Assembly (NCBI RefSeq): GCF_000298235.1
Contig: NZ_BAHE01000006.1
Span: 62,001-126,000 of the forward strand
DNA from: Gordonia namibiensis NBRC 108229
Lineage (GTDB): Bacteria > Actinomycetota > Actinomycetes > Mycobacteriales > Mycobacteriaceae
Direction of reading: 5' to 3'
Length of the DNA: 64,000 nt
Part shown: in pieces, positions 25,489 through 35,000 of the stretch
How the letters are laid out: each line of letters begins with the position of its first letter
Numbering within the stretch: position 1 is the stretch's first letter
Position numbers and translations under genes: made by a program
Notes under the pieces: generated by a model
What the model was told of the DNA's origin: nothing
What the model saw: the letters and a program-made list of their open reading frames with translations, nothing else
The model's database searches: none

Positions 25489-27588
25489 ATGCCCTCCGTG
25501 CCGGCCACCACCGCCGTCCTGTACTCCGAGTCCGAAGTCCCCGATTCCCTGTTCGACGACGGCTCGCTCGACGTGACCGACCTGACGGCGCAGACCACCC
25601 GCGCACTCGCCGAGATCCTCCCACCGGTCGACCCGGCACTCCTGACCGAAAAACCCCGTTTCGCATACTTCCCGTGGCGAAAATCCCTGGTGAAAATCCC
25701 CGGTCCACTGTCATTTCGTCGTCTTCGCCTGGACCGCAACCGGCATAAGCTGACCGCCGCGGATCTCGATGCCGCGGCGAAACTGCGCATCGGTGTCGTC
25801 GGATTGAGCGTGGGTCACGCCATCGCCCTCACCCTGACGCTCGAGGGATTGGCCGGCGAATTACGCCTGGCCGATTTCGATGACCTCGAGCTGACCAATA
25901 TGAATCGAATTCCGGCGACATTGCTGGATATTGAGACGAACAAAGCCGTGGTCGCTTCTCGTCGGCTTTCTGAAATCGATCCCTATCTGACGACTTCGGT
26001 GTTCTCCGACGGCATCACCGCGGAGAACATCGACGAATTCCTCGATGGACTCGATCTCGTCGTCGAGGAATGCGATTCCTTCGACGTGAAGGTGCTGGTA
26101 CGGCACCGTTGCCGCGAGCTGGGCATCCCGGTGCTGATGGAGACGAGCGACGGCGGGACCCTCGACGTGGAGCGCTTCGACCTCGAGCCGGATCGCCCGT
26201 TGTTCCACGGCCTCGCGGGCGACCTCCGCATCGAGGACCTCGTGGGGCTCGACCGCGCGCATCTGACGCCGCTGGCCGTCAAGGTGCTCGAGCCGGCTCG
26301 GGTCACCGCGCCGATGGCCGCGTCGGCGATCGAGCTCGGTCACTCGGTCACCGCCTGGCCTCAGCTGGCCGGCGACGTCCTCCTCGGTGGGGCGACGGTC
26401 GCCGCCGCGGTCCGTCGCCTCGTCCAGGGCAGGCCGCTGCCGTCGGGACGCGTGCGCTTCGATCGCGACGCCTGGCTCGACGGCCTCACCGATCCCCTCG
26501 ACCGTGCACACGACAACGCCGGCACGGCCGACGAATCGACAGACCAGCTTCCGGTCGAGGAGATGTCCGACCTCGAGCTGATCACGTACGCGGCGAGCCG
26601 TGCCCCGTCGGCGGGCAATCAGCAGCCGTGGCAGATCATCGCCGACGACGACTCCGTGACCATCGTGCTGGACCGCTCCCGCACGTCGACGCTCGACATC
26701 GAGCATCGGGCCTCCGCGGTCGCGGTGGGTGCCGCCCTGCACAACGCCCGCGTGGCCGCGGCGAGTCGCGGCGTACTCGACGACCTCGAGGTAGTCGCGG
26801 ACGATCGGACGGTCCTCGGACGGGTGCGGCTCAAGGGTCTCGGTGCGGGCGTGCACGCACCCGAGTACGAGCGCGAACTCCGCACCCTGCTGGCGCGGGG
26901 CACTCGGCGTGGACCGGGAAACGGATCACCGCTGGACGACGACGATCTGATCCGTCTCGCCGACGTGGCCGACACCGAGATCACCCGGCTCGTACCGCTC
27001 ACCGACCGCATGCGGATCACGACCTTCGCCTCGATCGCCGACCGCTCCGACCGGGTGCGCTTCCTGACTCCGGAACTGCACCGCGAGATGTTCGCCGAAC
27101 TCACCGCCGACCCCGCGGACGGCGCGGGGATCGACATCGCCTCCCTCGACCTGCCGCCGGCCATGGCCGGGATGCTCGACGTGCTCCGCCGCGCCGATGT
27201 GATGTCCCTGCTCGACGAGTGGGGCGGTGGTGCCGCACTGGGTGCCGACGCGGCGGCACGGGTCACCTCGGCGTCGGGAATCCTGCTCCTGGTCCAGCGT
27301 GGACGGACACCGGCGGACTACCTGCGGGCCGGCCTCGTCGTCGAACAACTGTGGGCGGCCGCCGAACAACTCGGCTACGCCGTACACCCCGTGACCCCTG
27401 CGTTCCTCTATGCCCTCGACGACGCGACGGCTCGCTCTCTGTCGAGCAACCACGGCGACGTTCTCGCCGGTCTACGTCGTGAGATGGACGAGCTGTGTCC
27501 GGTCGCCGACGACGAGGCCGTCACCATCGTGCTCCGGGTGTCGAGGTCGGCGTCGCCGACGGTGCGCAGCCGTCGGCTCCCCGGCTGA
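25489..27588 (+). CDS. Rv1355c-like ThiF/nitroreductase fusion protein
   Basis: Two-domain protein of 699 residues. The first half (about 90-330) is an E1/ThiF-like Rossmann domain: VVGLSVGHAIALTL in place of GxGxxG, then LRLADFDDLELTNMNRI, the usual substrate-side motif. The second half (about 355-690) is a nitroreductase fold, opening with YAASRAPSAGNQQPW, an FMN-binding-type motif. M. tuberculosis Rv1355c (called MoeY) has the same layout and lies next to c-di-GMP genes Rv1354c and Rv1357c, as here. I see no obvious catalytic Cys or CxxC zinc pairs, so activity is uncertain. It is probably cytoplasmic. Confidence 0.82.
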   Translation: MPSVPATTAVLYSESEVPDSLFDDGSLDVTDLTAQTTRALAEILPPVDPALLTEKPRFAYFPWRKSLVKIPGPLSFRRLRLDRNRHKLTAADLDAAAKLRIGVVGLSVGHAIALTLTLEGLAGELRLADFDDLELTNMNRIPATLLDIETNKAVVASRRLSEIDPYLTTSVFSDGITAENIDEFLDGLDLVVEECDSFDVKVLVRHRCRELGIPVLMETSDGGTLDVERFDLEPDRPLFHGLAGDLRIEDLVGLDRAHLTPLAVKVLEPARVTAPMAASAIELGHSVTAWPQLAGDVLLGGATVAAAVRRLVQGRPLPSGRVRFDRDAWLDGLTDPLDRAHDNAGTADESTDQLPVEEMSDLELITYAASRAPSAGNQQPWQIIADDDSVTIVLDRSRTSTLDIEHRASAVAVGAALHNARVAAASRGVLDDLEVVADDRTVLGRVRLKGLGAGVHAPEYERELRTLLARGTRRGPGNGSPLDDDDLIRLADVADTEITRLVPLTDRMRITTFASIADRSDRVRFLTPELHREMFAELTADPADGAGIDIASLDLPPAMAGMLDVLRRADVMSLLDEWGGGAALGADAAARVTSASGILLLVQRGRTPADYLRAGLVVEQLWAAAEQLGYAVHPVTPAFLYALDDATARSLSSNHGDVLAGLRREMDELCPVADDEAVTIVLRVSRSASPTVRSRRLPG

Positions 27589-27611
27589 CCGAACCGGGTT
27601 CGACAGCCCGG

Positions 27612-28262
27612 CTAGGCCTGGCCGGGCTTGAGCTTGATGAACAGGGCGTCCATCTCGGCGCACAACCGGTCACCGTCGTGCATGGTGCCCTTGATGAAGA
27701 CCTTGCGGCCCTCGATCCTGTCCGCCCAGGCGCGCACCCGCAGCGGGGTGTTCAGCGGGGTGATCGAGCGGTACTGCACGTTCAGGTAGGCGGTGCGGCT
27801 GACGTGCTGGATCGCCACGGCCGAGGCGTAACCACCGAGGTCGTCGAAGGCGACGGCGACATGTCCGCCGTGTGCAGCGGCGTTGCCGCCGAGATGGAAG
27901 TCGCGGAAGACCAGTTCGGCGACGACTCCGTCTTCGGAGGCCTCGACGACCTCGTAGGGCGGAAGGGTGATGTTGCCGCGGGACGGCAGGTCGACGCGGG
28001 TACCGGCAGGCGAATGCCATTCGTCGATGCGAACCTTGGCCAGGCGCTCGTTGACCGCGCTGAGGTGCTCGATGAGTTCGTCGACGAGCTCGTCGTCGGG
28101 GCAGGCGTAGCGCGCGTTGTCCATCAGCAGACGGACCTGTTCGCTGAACTCGCCGTACCGCGGGCCGCCGCGCTCGGTGGTGATGGCCGCATGGGGCCGG
28201 AAACCACCCTCGTGCGGGTCTTCCTCGACGATCTCTACAGCACGGTCGTTCGCTTCACTCAC
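27612..28262 (-). CDS. PaaI-family hotdog thioesterase
   Basis: Acyl-CoA thioesterase-like protein of 216 residues. An N-terminal helical stretch is followed by a single hotdog domain (about 95-210) with the PaaI-type signature AAAHGGHVAVAFDDLGGYA, including the HGG turn and the acidic residue on the central helix, then TAYLNVQYRSITPLN. The substrate is unknown; the nearby menB raises the possibility of dihydroxynaphthoyl-CoA hydrolysis (a step lacking a gene here), but this is inference only. GTG start at 28262. It ends 23 bases from the convergent ThiF/nitroreductase gene. Confidence 0.85.
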   Translation of the reverse strand: MSEANDRAVEIVEEDPHEGGFRPHAAITTERGGPRYGEFSEQVRLLMDNARYACPDDELVDELIEHLSAVNERLAKVRIDEWHSPAGTRVDLPSRGNITLPPYEVVEASEDGVVAELVFRDFHLGGNAAAHGGHVAVAFDDLGGYASAVAIQHVSRTAYLNVQYRSITPLNTPLRVRAWADRIEGRKVFIKGTMHDGDRLCAEMDALFIKLKPGQA

Positions 28263-28287
28263 CGGTCAACCGTATAAGAAGACCGAT

Positions 28288-28539
28288 TCACGAGCCGGAC
28301 TGGTGCTCCCCCTGGCCACCCGGACGGTGCCGGTCGGAACGACGGTGCGAATCGAGGTCGACGCACACACCGTGGCGCACGAACCCCTGTGACGTACCGG
28401 GGACGAAGTCGGGGACTCCGCGCGGCCCGCGCTCCTTCTCGTCTCGAAGCCGTACCGCCCGCCCCACGATCACCGCGACCACCGCGGCGAGTACGCACCA
28501 GCCGGCCACTCCGACGACAATCCACCCCCAGGTGTCCAT
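28288..28539 (-). CDS. Small single-pass membrane protein
   Basis: Hypothetical protein of 83 residues. One hydrophobic segment (about 4-26, starting MDTWGWIVVGVAGW) is followed by a charged stretch RAVRLRDEKERGPRG and a His/Arg-rich tail. The ATG at 28539 is chosen over the longer frame at 28587. It is 25 bases upstream of the thioesterase gene on the same strand. No function can be given; that it is coding rests on the clear transmembrane pattern and spacing. Confidence 0.55.
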   Translation of the reverse strand: MDTWGWIVVGVAGWCVLAAVVAVIVGRAVRLRDEKERGPRGVPDFVPGTSQGFVRHGVCVDLDSHRRSDRHRPGGQGEHQSGS

Positions 28540-28701
28540 GGGTACATGTAAGCACTGCGAACTGGGAATTAGCTGAAAACCCCGCATCGTATACGGTTCG
28601 CGCGGAAACCGAACTCATCAGGACCTTTGATCCACTTCGGACGCCCGCGCACCCGGCGGACCGCCGTGAGCCCGGCCGTCTGTGATCACTACTCTGAGCG
28701 C

Positions 28702-29673
28702 ATGAGCGCGACCGACGACACCAAGACCGCCGACCAGCCGTTCGATCCGGCCCAGTGGACCCCGGTGCCCGGGTTCACCGACCTCACCGACATCACCTAC
28801 CACCGGCATGCAGGTGAGGGTCGCGAGAACGGCATCGTGCGGGTGGCCTTCGACCGACCGGAGGTCCGCAACGCCTTCCGCCCGCACACCGTCGACGAGC
28901 TCTACCGGGTGCTCGACCACGCCCGCCGCTCCCCCGATGTCGGCACGATCCTCCTGACCGGCAACGGCCCGAGCCCCAAGGACGGCGGGTGGGCCTTCTG
29001 CAGCGGCGGCGACCAGCGAATCCGCGGCCGTTCCGGGTACCAGTACGCGACCAGTCACGACACCGACGTCGTGGCCGCGGGCGCCGACTCCGTCGACGAG
29101 GCCCGGGTCAAGGCCGAGGGCGGACGACTCCACATCCTCGAGGTCCAGCGACTCATCCGCACCATGCCCAAGGTGGTCATCGCGGTGGTCAACGGATGGG
29201 CGGCCGGCGGCGGCCACTCACTGCACGTGGTGTGCGACCTGACCCTGGCCTCCGCCGAGCACGCCCGGTTCAAGCAGACCGACGCCGATGTGGGCTCCTT
29301 CGACGCCGGCTACGGCAGCGCCTACCTCGCCAAGCAGGTCGGACAGAAGTTCGCCCGCGAGATCTTCTTCCTCGGCGAGGCCTACGACGCGGAGACCATG
29401 CACCGCATGGGCGCGGTCAATCGCGTCGCCCCGCACGCCGAGCTGGAGAACACCGCCATCGAGTGGGCCCGCAAGATCAACGGCAAATCACCCACCGCAC
29501 AGCGCATGCTGAAGTTCGCCTTCAACCTCACCGACGACGGCCTCATGGGTCAGCAGGTGTTCGCCGGTGAGGCGACCCGCCTGGCCTACATGACCGACGA
29601 GGCCGTCGAGGGCCGGGATGCGTTCCTGGAGAAGCGCGATCCGCGCTGGGACGACTTCCCGTACTACTACTGA
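28702..29673 (+). CDS. menB: 1,4-dihydroxy-2-naphthoyl-CoA synthase MenB
   Basis: Crotonase-family enzyme of 323 residues, closing the naphthoate ring in menaquinone synthesis. Family signatures are present: FDRPEVRNAFRPHTVDEL, WAFCSGGDQRIRG forming the oxyanion pocket, NGWAAGGGHSLHVVCDLTLA and FKQTDADVGSFDAGYGSAYLA with the catalytic Asp/Tyr region. The C-terminal EKRDPRWDDFPYYY is typical of MenB. The ATG at 28702 is used, giving the length of mycobacterial MenB. It is cytoplasmic and convergent with the DUF4012 gene. Confidence 0.95.
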   Translation: MSATDDTKTADQPFDPAQWTPVPGFTDLTDITYHRHAGEGRENGIVRVAFDRPEVRNAFRPHTVDELYRVLDHARRSPDVGTILLTGNGPSPKDGGWAFCSGGDQRIRGRSGYQYATSHDTDVVAAGADSVDEARVKAEGGRLHILEVQRLIRTMPKVVIAVVNGWAAGGGHSLHVVCDLTLASAEHARFKQTDADVGSFDAGYGSAYLAKQVGQKFAREIFFLGEAYDAETMHRMGAVNRVAPHAELENTAIEWARKINGKSPTAQRMLKFAFNLTDDGLMGQQVFAGEATRLAYMTDEAVEGRDAFLEKRDPRWDDFPYYY

Positions 29674-29695
29674 CGCGGCCCGCACGCGGGCACGG

Positions 29696-31462
29696 TCACT
29701 CCCGCGGCCCGCACGCGGGCACGTCGACCGTGACGGTGGGGTCGTCGACCAGCGGCTGCACCGGGACCTCGGCTTCGCCCGTCGCCGCGGTCGGCTCGTC
29801 GATCTTCAACGTGATCGTGGTGCTCTGTCCCGGGGCGATACCGACCCGGGTCGAGTAGTAGGGCCGCCCGTGCAGGGTCTGTTCGACGTAGAAGGCACCG
29901 GCGTCGCCGAGGGTCATCTCCTTGAGCACCGCACCCTTGGTGGCGAGGAACTCCACGTTGGCGAGGTTCGTGCCCTTGTCCACGGCCAGTTCGGTGCCGA
30001 GGCCACCGGCGACGTAGTCGGTGAGTCCGGCGGTCTCGTCGAGGGTGTTGGTCAGCGTGACCGTGATCGTGCTCTGCCGGGTGTCGCCGCTGCAATCGCC
30101 TGAGGTGTAGTCGATCTCGCGACGGAGGTAGTAGTCGAGCTTGCTGCCCGACGCATTGCCGATCGCCACCTGCAGATACGGCGAGTCGGTGTCGGAGATC
30201 TGATGCCCGAGCTTGGTGGTCTCGAGGATCTCCTGTTCGGCGGGCGTGGTGCTGTAGACCATGATCCGGCGCTCGTGGACGCCGCGTCCGAGCGCCTCGA
30301 GCAGGTCCCGGGTGCTCCCGCCCGAGCTGATCAATTTCTTCACCACAGCCTGGGAGATGGACTGCAGGTACGCCTTTCGGGCCTCGTTGTCGTCGGCGAA
30401 CCGCTGGTACGAGGTCGACAGCGTGATGGATACGACGTTGTCGGCGGTGATCTTCTCCCCGCCGGGCAACGTCACCGGTCCGACGACCTCGAGGATGTAC
30501 TTCAGCGCGATCGGGTCGAGGGCGATGGCACCGTCGAGCTTCTGGCCGGTCTGGGCCCGCCAGTTGGCCAGCCAGATCTTCGCCGCATCGGGGAAATGAG
30601 CGCTGAGGTTCCCGTTCCGGAAGTCGGTGTAGGGCTTGTAATACGAGTAGACCGCGTCGTACTCGGGGCCCAGGTTGATCTTCGGCGTCGCCGGGTCGCG
30701 GAACTCCGAGTTGGCACCCAGTTCGGGAACCGTCACCCGTCCGCCGGTCGCGTTGAGCAGCCCGAAACCGCCGACGAGCCCGCCGGTTCCGCGGGACTCC
30801 GACGGTGTCTGGAAGGCCATGAAGTAGTTGCGCGGCCCCGAGGAGCCCAGCATCGGCGGGATCAGCTGGGCGGCGATGTCGGTGGCGACCAGGGTGGACT
30901 CGGCCGCGTCCACCTGCTCGGCGAGTTGGGTTCTCGCATCGGCGACGACGCCGAGCCAGCTCGGGTTGATCGACGCGACCTCGTCGGCCACCTCGGTCGA
31001 GCGTTCGGCGACCTTGGCGAGGTCGGGCTGCGCCTCACGTAACAGCTTGAGATTCACCGTGTTCCCGGTCCGGAGCTGATCCGGGTTCAGTACGCCGGCG
31101 AGGTCCGCGGCCGGGAGGAGCACGTCGGCGGACAGCGCCTCGACGGCGTCGCTCATCTGCTGCACCGACTTCAACGGCGATCCGATCCCCGGGATCGCGG
31201 CCACCGCCGACCACACGATGCCGTGGGACCGGTCGGAGGCGGCCCGAGCGCTGTCGGCGGCCGCAGCGGCGGCCTGCGAGGCGCCGGCCTGATCGCCGTC
31301 GAGCATCAGGGTCCGGGCCTGCGAGGCGTCGGATCGGACCGACTCGAGGTCGCCCTTCACCTTCAGTGCCGAGTACGCGAGCCAGACGACGACCGCGGCG
31401 AGGAGCACCACGATCAGGGCGAGAACCTGGACCGCCCGGTTTCCGGCGATACGGCGGATCAC
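29696..31462 (-). CDS. DUF4012 membrane-anchored protein
   Basis: Protein of 588 residues with one N-terminal transmembrane segment (about 11-32, VLALIVVLLAAVVVWLAYSAL) and a long extracytoplasmic part. An Ala/Ser/Asp-rich helical stretch at 40-75 precedes the DUF4012 core with NYFMAFQTPSESRGTGGLVGGFGLL and DAVYSYYKPYTDFRNGNLSAHFPDAAKIW. The family occurs in actinobacterial surface-polysaccharide and envelope loci, but its activity is unknown. The GTG at 31462 overlaps the phosphatase stop as GTGA, indicating translational coupling to that gene and thus to the NRPS upstream. Confidence 0.85.
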   Translation of the reverse strand: MIRRIAGNRAVQVLALIVVLLAAVVVWLAYSALKVKGDLESVRSDASQARTLMLDGDQAGASQAAAAAADSARAASDRSHGIVWSAVAAIPGIGSPLKSVQQMSDAVEALSADVLLPAADLAGVLNPDQLRTGNTVNLKLLREAQPDLAKVAERSTEVADEVASINPSWLGVVADARTQLAEQVDAAESTLVATDIAAQLIPPMLGSSGPRNYFMAFQTPSESRGTGGLVGGFGLLNATGGRVTVPELGANSEFRDPATPKINLGPEYDAVYSYYKPYTDFRNGNLSAHFPDAAKIWLANWRAQTGQKLDGAIALDPIALKYILEVVGPVTLPGGEKITADNVVSITLSTSYQRFADDNEARKAYLQSISQAVVKKLISSGGSTRDLLEALGRGVHERRIMVYSTTPAEQEILETTKLGHQISDTDSPYLQVAIGNASGSKLDYYLRREIDYTSGDCSGDTRQSTITVTLTNTLDETAGLTDYVAGGLGTELAVDKGTNLANVEFLATKGAVLKEMTLGDAGAFYVEQTLHGRPYYSTRVGIAPGQSTTITLKIDEPTAATGEAEVPVQPLVDDPTVTVDVPACGPRE

Positions 31463-32070
31463 CGGGTCTCCCCTGTCGTCTCGGTGAGGTGTTGTGCCGC
31501 CAGCCACTTCGCCACGGTCTCGACCTTCGGCTCGATCTCGCCGAACACGCGGTCGAAGTCCTCACGCGGACGGCCCATCGGGTCGACGATGTCGAGGAGC
31601 GGCGAGTTGGGATCGATACGTCCCCGCCCGCCCATGATCGCGGCGAGGGTGCCGTTCTCCGCCGGGGTCCCGGTCTCCGCGAGGGAGGCGAACTCGGTGA
31701 GGGTGAACACGCGCTTCCAGCGGGCGGGCGCCATTTGCTGGGCGGCCGCACGGTGCTCGCGGCTCATGCACAGCACGAGGTCGGCCTGCGTCAGCATGGG
31801 CGGACGCAGGTATCGGGACTCGAAACCCGATGCGTCGTAGCCGTGTTCGGCGAGAACCGCGGCGGAGTGCGGGTGGATCGGCTGACCGTTGAGCGCGCCG
31901 GTGCCGGCACTGCTCGACGTGACGGCGAGATCCGCCCCGTCGGCCCGCATGCGGTCGGCCAGTCCGGTCAGCACGCGTTCGCCGATCGGCGAGCGGCAGA
32001 TGTTGCCGGTGCAGACGAACAGGATCGACAGTCCTGTCGATGCCTCGTCCCGCTCGGATCCGGTCACCAT
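31459..32070 (-). CDS. Low-molecular-weight protein tyrosine phosphatase
   Basis: Phosphatase of 203 residues. The P-loop is FVCTGNICRSP with nucleophile Cys20 and Arg26, and the general-acid Asp is in LDIVDPMGRP. It is longer than the usual 150-residue family because of an insert and extra N-terminal residues. Related enzymes dephosphorylate tyrosine kinases of exopolysaccharide export. The ATG at 32070 overlaps the NRPS stop (TGA at 32064-32066) by seven bases, and its own stop overlaps the DUF4012 start, so the three genes form one translationally coupled unit. No tyrosine kinase gene is seen in the window. Confidence 0.9.
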   Translation of the reverse strand: MVTGSERDEASTGLSILFVCTGNICRSPIGERVLTGLADRMRADGADLAVTSSSAGTGALNGQPIHPHSAAVLAEHGYDASGFESRYLRPPMLTQADLVLCMSREHRAAAQQMAPARWKRVFTLTEFASLAETGTPAENGTLAAIMGGRGRIDPNSPLLDIVDPMGRPREDFDRVFGEIEPKVETVAKWLAAQHLTETTGETR

Positions 32071-35000
32071 TCCTCCTCGATTCTCCTGGCCAGCCGACGC
32101 ATCACGTCGGGGTCGCCCAATTGCGCGTGTGCCACTCCGGCGGGGATCACTTCCACCGCCGGAGTCTGTGTTCCGGCATCGGGCCGGACGGCCCGTGCCC
32201 AGCTCTCGGTGTCCGGATTGTCCTCGGCGGCAACGTAGATGACCTTACCCACGGGCACCGGACGAAGTTCGTAGGACCGCACCGCGGCGGCGAGGGTCCG
32301 GGAGCGATCCTCGAACCGCCGTAGTGCCTGCGGGTCGTGGCGCTCGGCCGCGGCTCGGAGCGGATGATCCTCGCCGAGCAGCTCCTCGTCGGCCCCCTCG
32401 TGCAGGTCGCCGGGAGGTCGGGAGTCGAGCACCATCAGCACGTCGACCTGCTCGCCGGCCTCGATGAGTTGCCGGCTCATCTCGTGCGCGATGACACCAC
32501 CGAGCGACCAGCCGACGAGACGGTAGGGCCCGGACGGCTGGCGGCTGCGAACCGCCGCGACGTGCAGGGCCGCGATCTCGGGGAGGCTTGCGGGCAGGTC
32601 ACGGTCGGCGACGACGAGTTCGGGCAGCTGGAGACCATATGCGGCAGTCGAATCCAGTGACGCGCCGAAGGCCCGGAACGGTTCGACGATCCCGGTGGCG
32701 GTGTGCACGCACCAGATCGTCGGGGCCCCGGACTCCGGAACGCCCGATTCGGTGCCATCCGTGCGCGACAGCGGCACGACGCGGTGGTCGACGCCGGTAC
32801 CCTCCCCCGTGGACGCGGCGTCGACGACGCGGGCCACCTCGGCCGGCGTGCGGTGGGTGAAGAGGTCTGCGACGTCCACGGTGACGGAGGTGCGTCGGGA
32901 GAGTTCGTCGCGCAGCTGTACCAGGGCCAGGGAGTTGCCGCCCAGGGCGAAGAAGTCGTCGTCCATGCCGACGCCGTGTTCGCCGAGGACCGTCCGGAAG
33001 GCGTCGCGAACGGTTGTCTCCGTGCGGGTCTCGGGTTCGCGGGTCGATTCCGACCAGGTCGGCTCGGGGAGTCGTCGCTGGTCGATCTTGCCCGCGCCAC
33101 TCAGCGGCAGTTCGGCCAGTTCGACGATCCGGGCGGGCACCATGTGCCGCGGCAGCAGGGCGCGGCAGACGTCGGCGAGGCGGTCGACGGACACCGGCGA
33201 GACCACATAGGAGACGAGCGCCGGCCCGGCCGGCCCGGGCCGCAGCACGGTCACCGAGCGATCGGCTCCGGCGCGCAGGAGAACGGCGTCGATCTCGGCG
33301 GGTTCGACGCGTTGTCCGCGGATCTTCATCTGACGGTCCGCGCGGCCCACATAGATCAGCTCGCCGGTTTCGCGATCCCATCGCACGAGGTCGCCCGTCC
33401 GGTAGCGTCGACGCCCGTCACTCCCGGCCACGAAGGTCGCGGCGGTCAGTGGCCGGTCGCCGAGATATCCACGGGCGACGCCGGTTCCGCTGACGTAGAG
33501 TTCGCCCACCACGCCGGGCGGTACGTGCCGCAGTCGGGTGTCGAGGACCTCGGCCCCGATCCCGGGCCGCGGATGCCCCAGCCGCACGGGCTCGCCCGGA
33601 CGGTAGGCGCTGGTGGACACCGTCACCGTCGTCTCGGTGGGACCGTAGATGTTGCGGACCTGCGCCCACTCCGCCCACGCCGACGCGAGGTCGGCCGGCA
33701 GCGCCTCGCCGCCGATGTAGACCAGTCGCAACGAGGAGATCGATTCCGGCTGCATGGTCCGCATCACCGACGGGGTCGCGGTGAACACGCTGACCCGGGT
33801 GCGGTCGAGGAAGCCGGCGAGGTCCCGTCCCCCGACGATCTCCGGCGGGACGACGACGAGCGTCGCGCCCGTGGCCAGCGGCAGCAGCAGGTCGTGGAAC
33901 GTCGCGTCGAATCCGGGGCTGATCGCCATCCCCACCCGGTCGCCGGATTCCACGTCGCCGAGCCCGGCGACACGATGCACGCCGCGATGGGTGACGCCGA
34001 CGATGTTGGGGGTGCCCGTGGTGCCCGATGTCGTGATGACATACGCCAGGGAGTCCGGTGAGACACGTGCAACCGGCTCCGAGGCGACGGGTTCGACCGG
34101 TTGCGTGGGGATGTCCTCCGGACCGATCGCCGTCGCCCGTGCTCCGGCGACCACGTGCTCGATGCGCGCCGCCGGGTAGGTGACGTCGACGGGGACACAC
34201 ACCCCGCCGATGCGGCTCACCGCCCAGATGGCGACCACCGATTCGATGGAGCGCGGGACGACCACCGCAACCGCGTCGCCCGCGTCGAGGCCGCGCGCAC
34301 GAAGGGCGCGTGCCGTCTCCGACACCCAGGCGTCGAGTTCGCGGTAGGTGAGGGATCGCGTGCCGTCGGTGATCGCCGGCCGATCGCCGTGCGTGGCCAC
34401 CGTCCCGGTGAACAAGTCGGCGAGCAGTGGTTCGGTCCCGGTCGGCGCGGCGGCATGCGCACGGCCGCTGAGGAATTCGCGTTCGGCCGCGGTGAGGGGT
34501 TCGACGGCGGCGATCCGACGTGCGGGGTCGCCGGTCACCGCGGCCACGGCCGCCACCAGACGCTCACCCAGTCCGCGGATCACGCTCTCGTCGAACAGAT
34601 CCCGCGCGTGATGGAGCTGCAGCCGCCAGTTGCTCCCGGACCGGACCGCGACGATGTGCACGTCGAACTCGCTGTGCGAATCCATCGCGGTATGCGGTGC
34701 GTCCGCGGTGACGGGGCCTGGCGCGACGCCGGTGGAGTCGACCACCGAGAAGGCGACCTGGACGAGCGGGTGACGTCCGGGGATGCGCGGCGGATCGACG
34801 AGTGCGACGACGTCGTCGAAGGCGATGGCCGCGTGGTCGAGAGCGGCGAGGTCCGTGTCGCGGACGGTCTCGATGAGGCCGCCGACCGTCATCCCGGCGG
34901 TCAGTCGCGTACGAAGGACCACCGTCGAGATCAGCATGCCGACCGTGCCCGCACTGTCCGCGTCGCGGCGCATCGAGGCCGGGGTCGCCACGGCGATGTC

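Noticed and set aside
29677-29722. Tandem GCGGCCCGCACGCGGGCACG duplication at the menB/DUF4012 convergence taken as a terminator
   Set aside because: The hairpins have only about five base pairs each and one copy is coding; a local duplication is the simpler reading.
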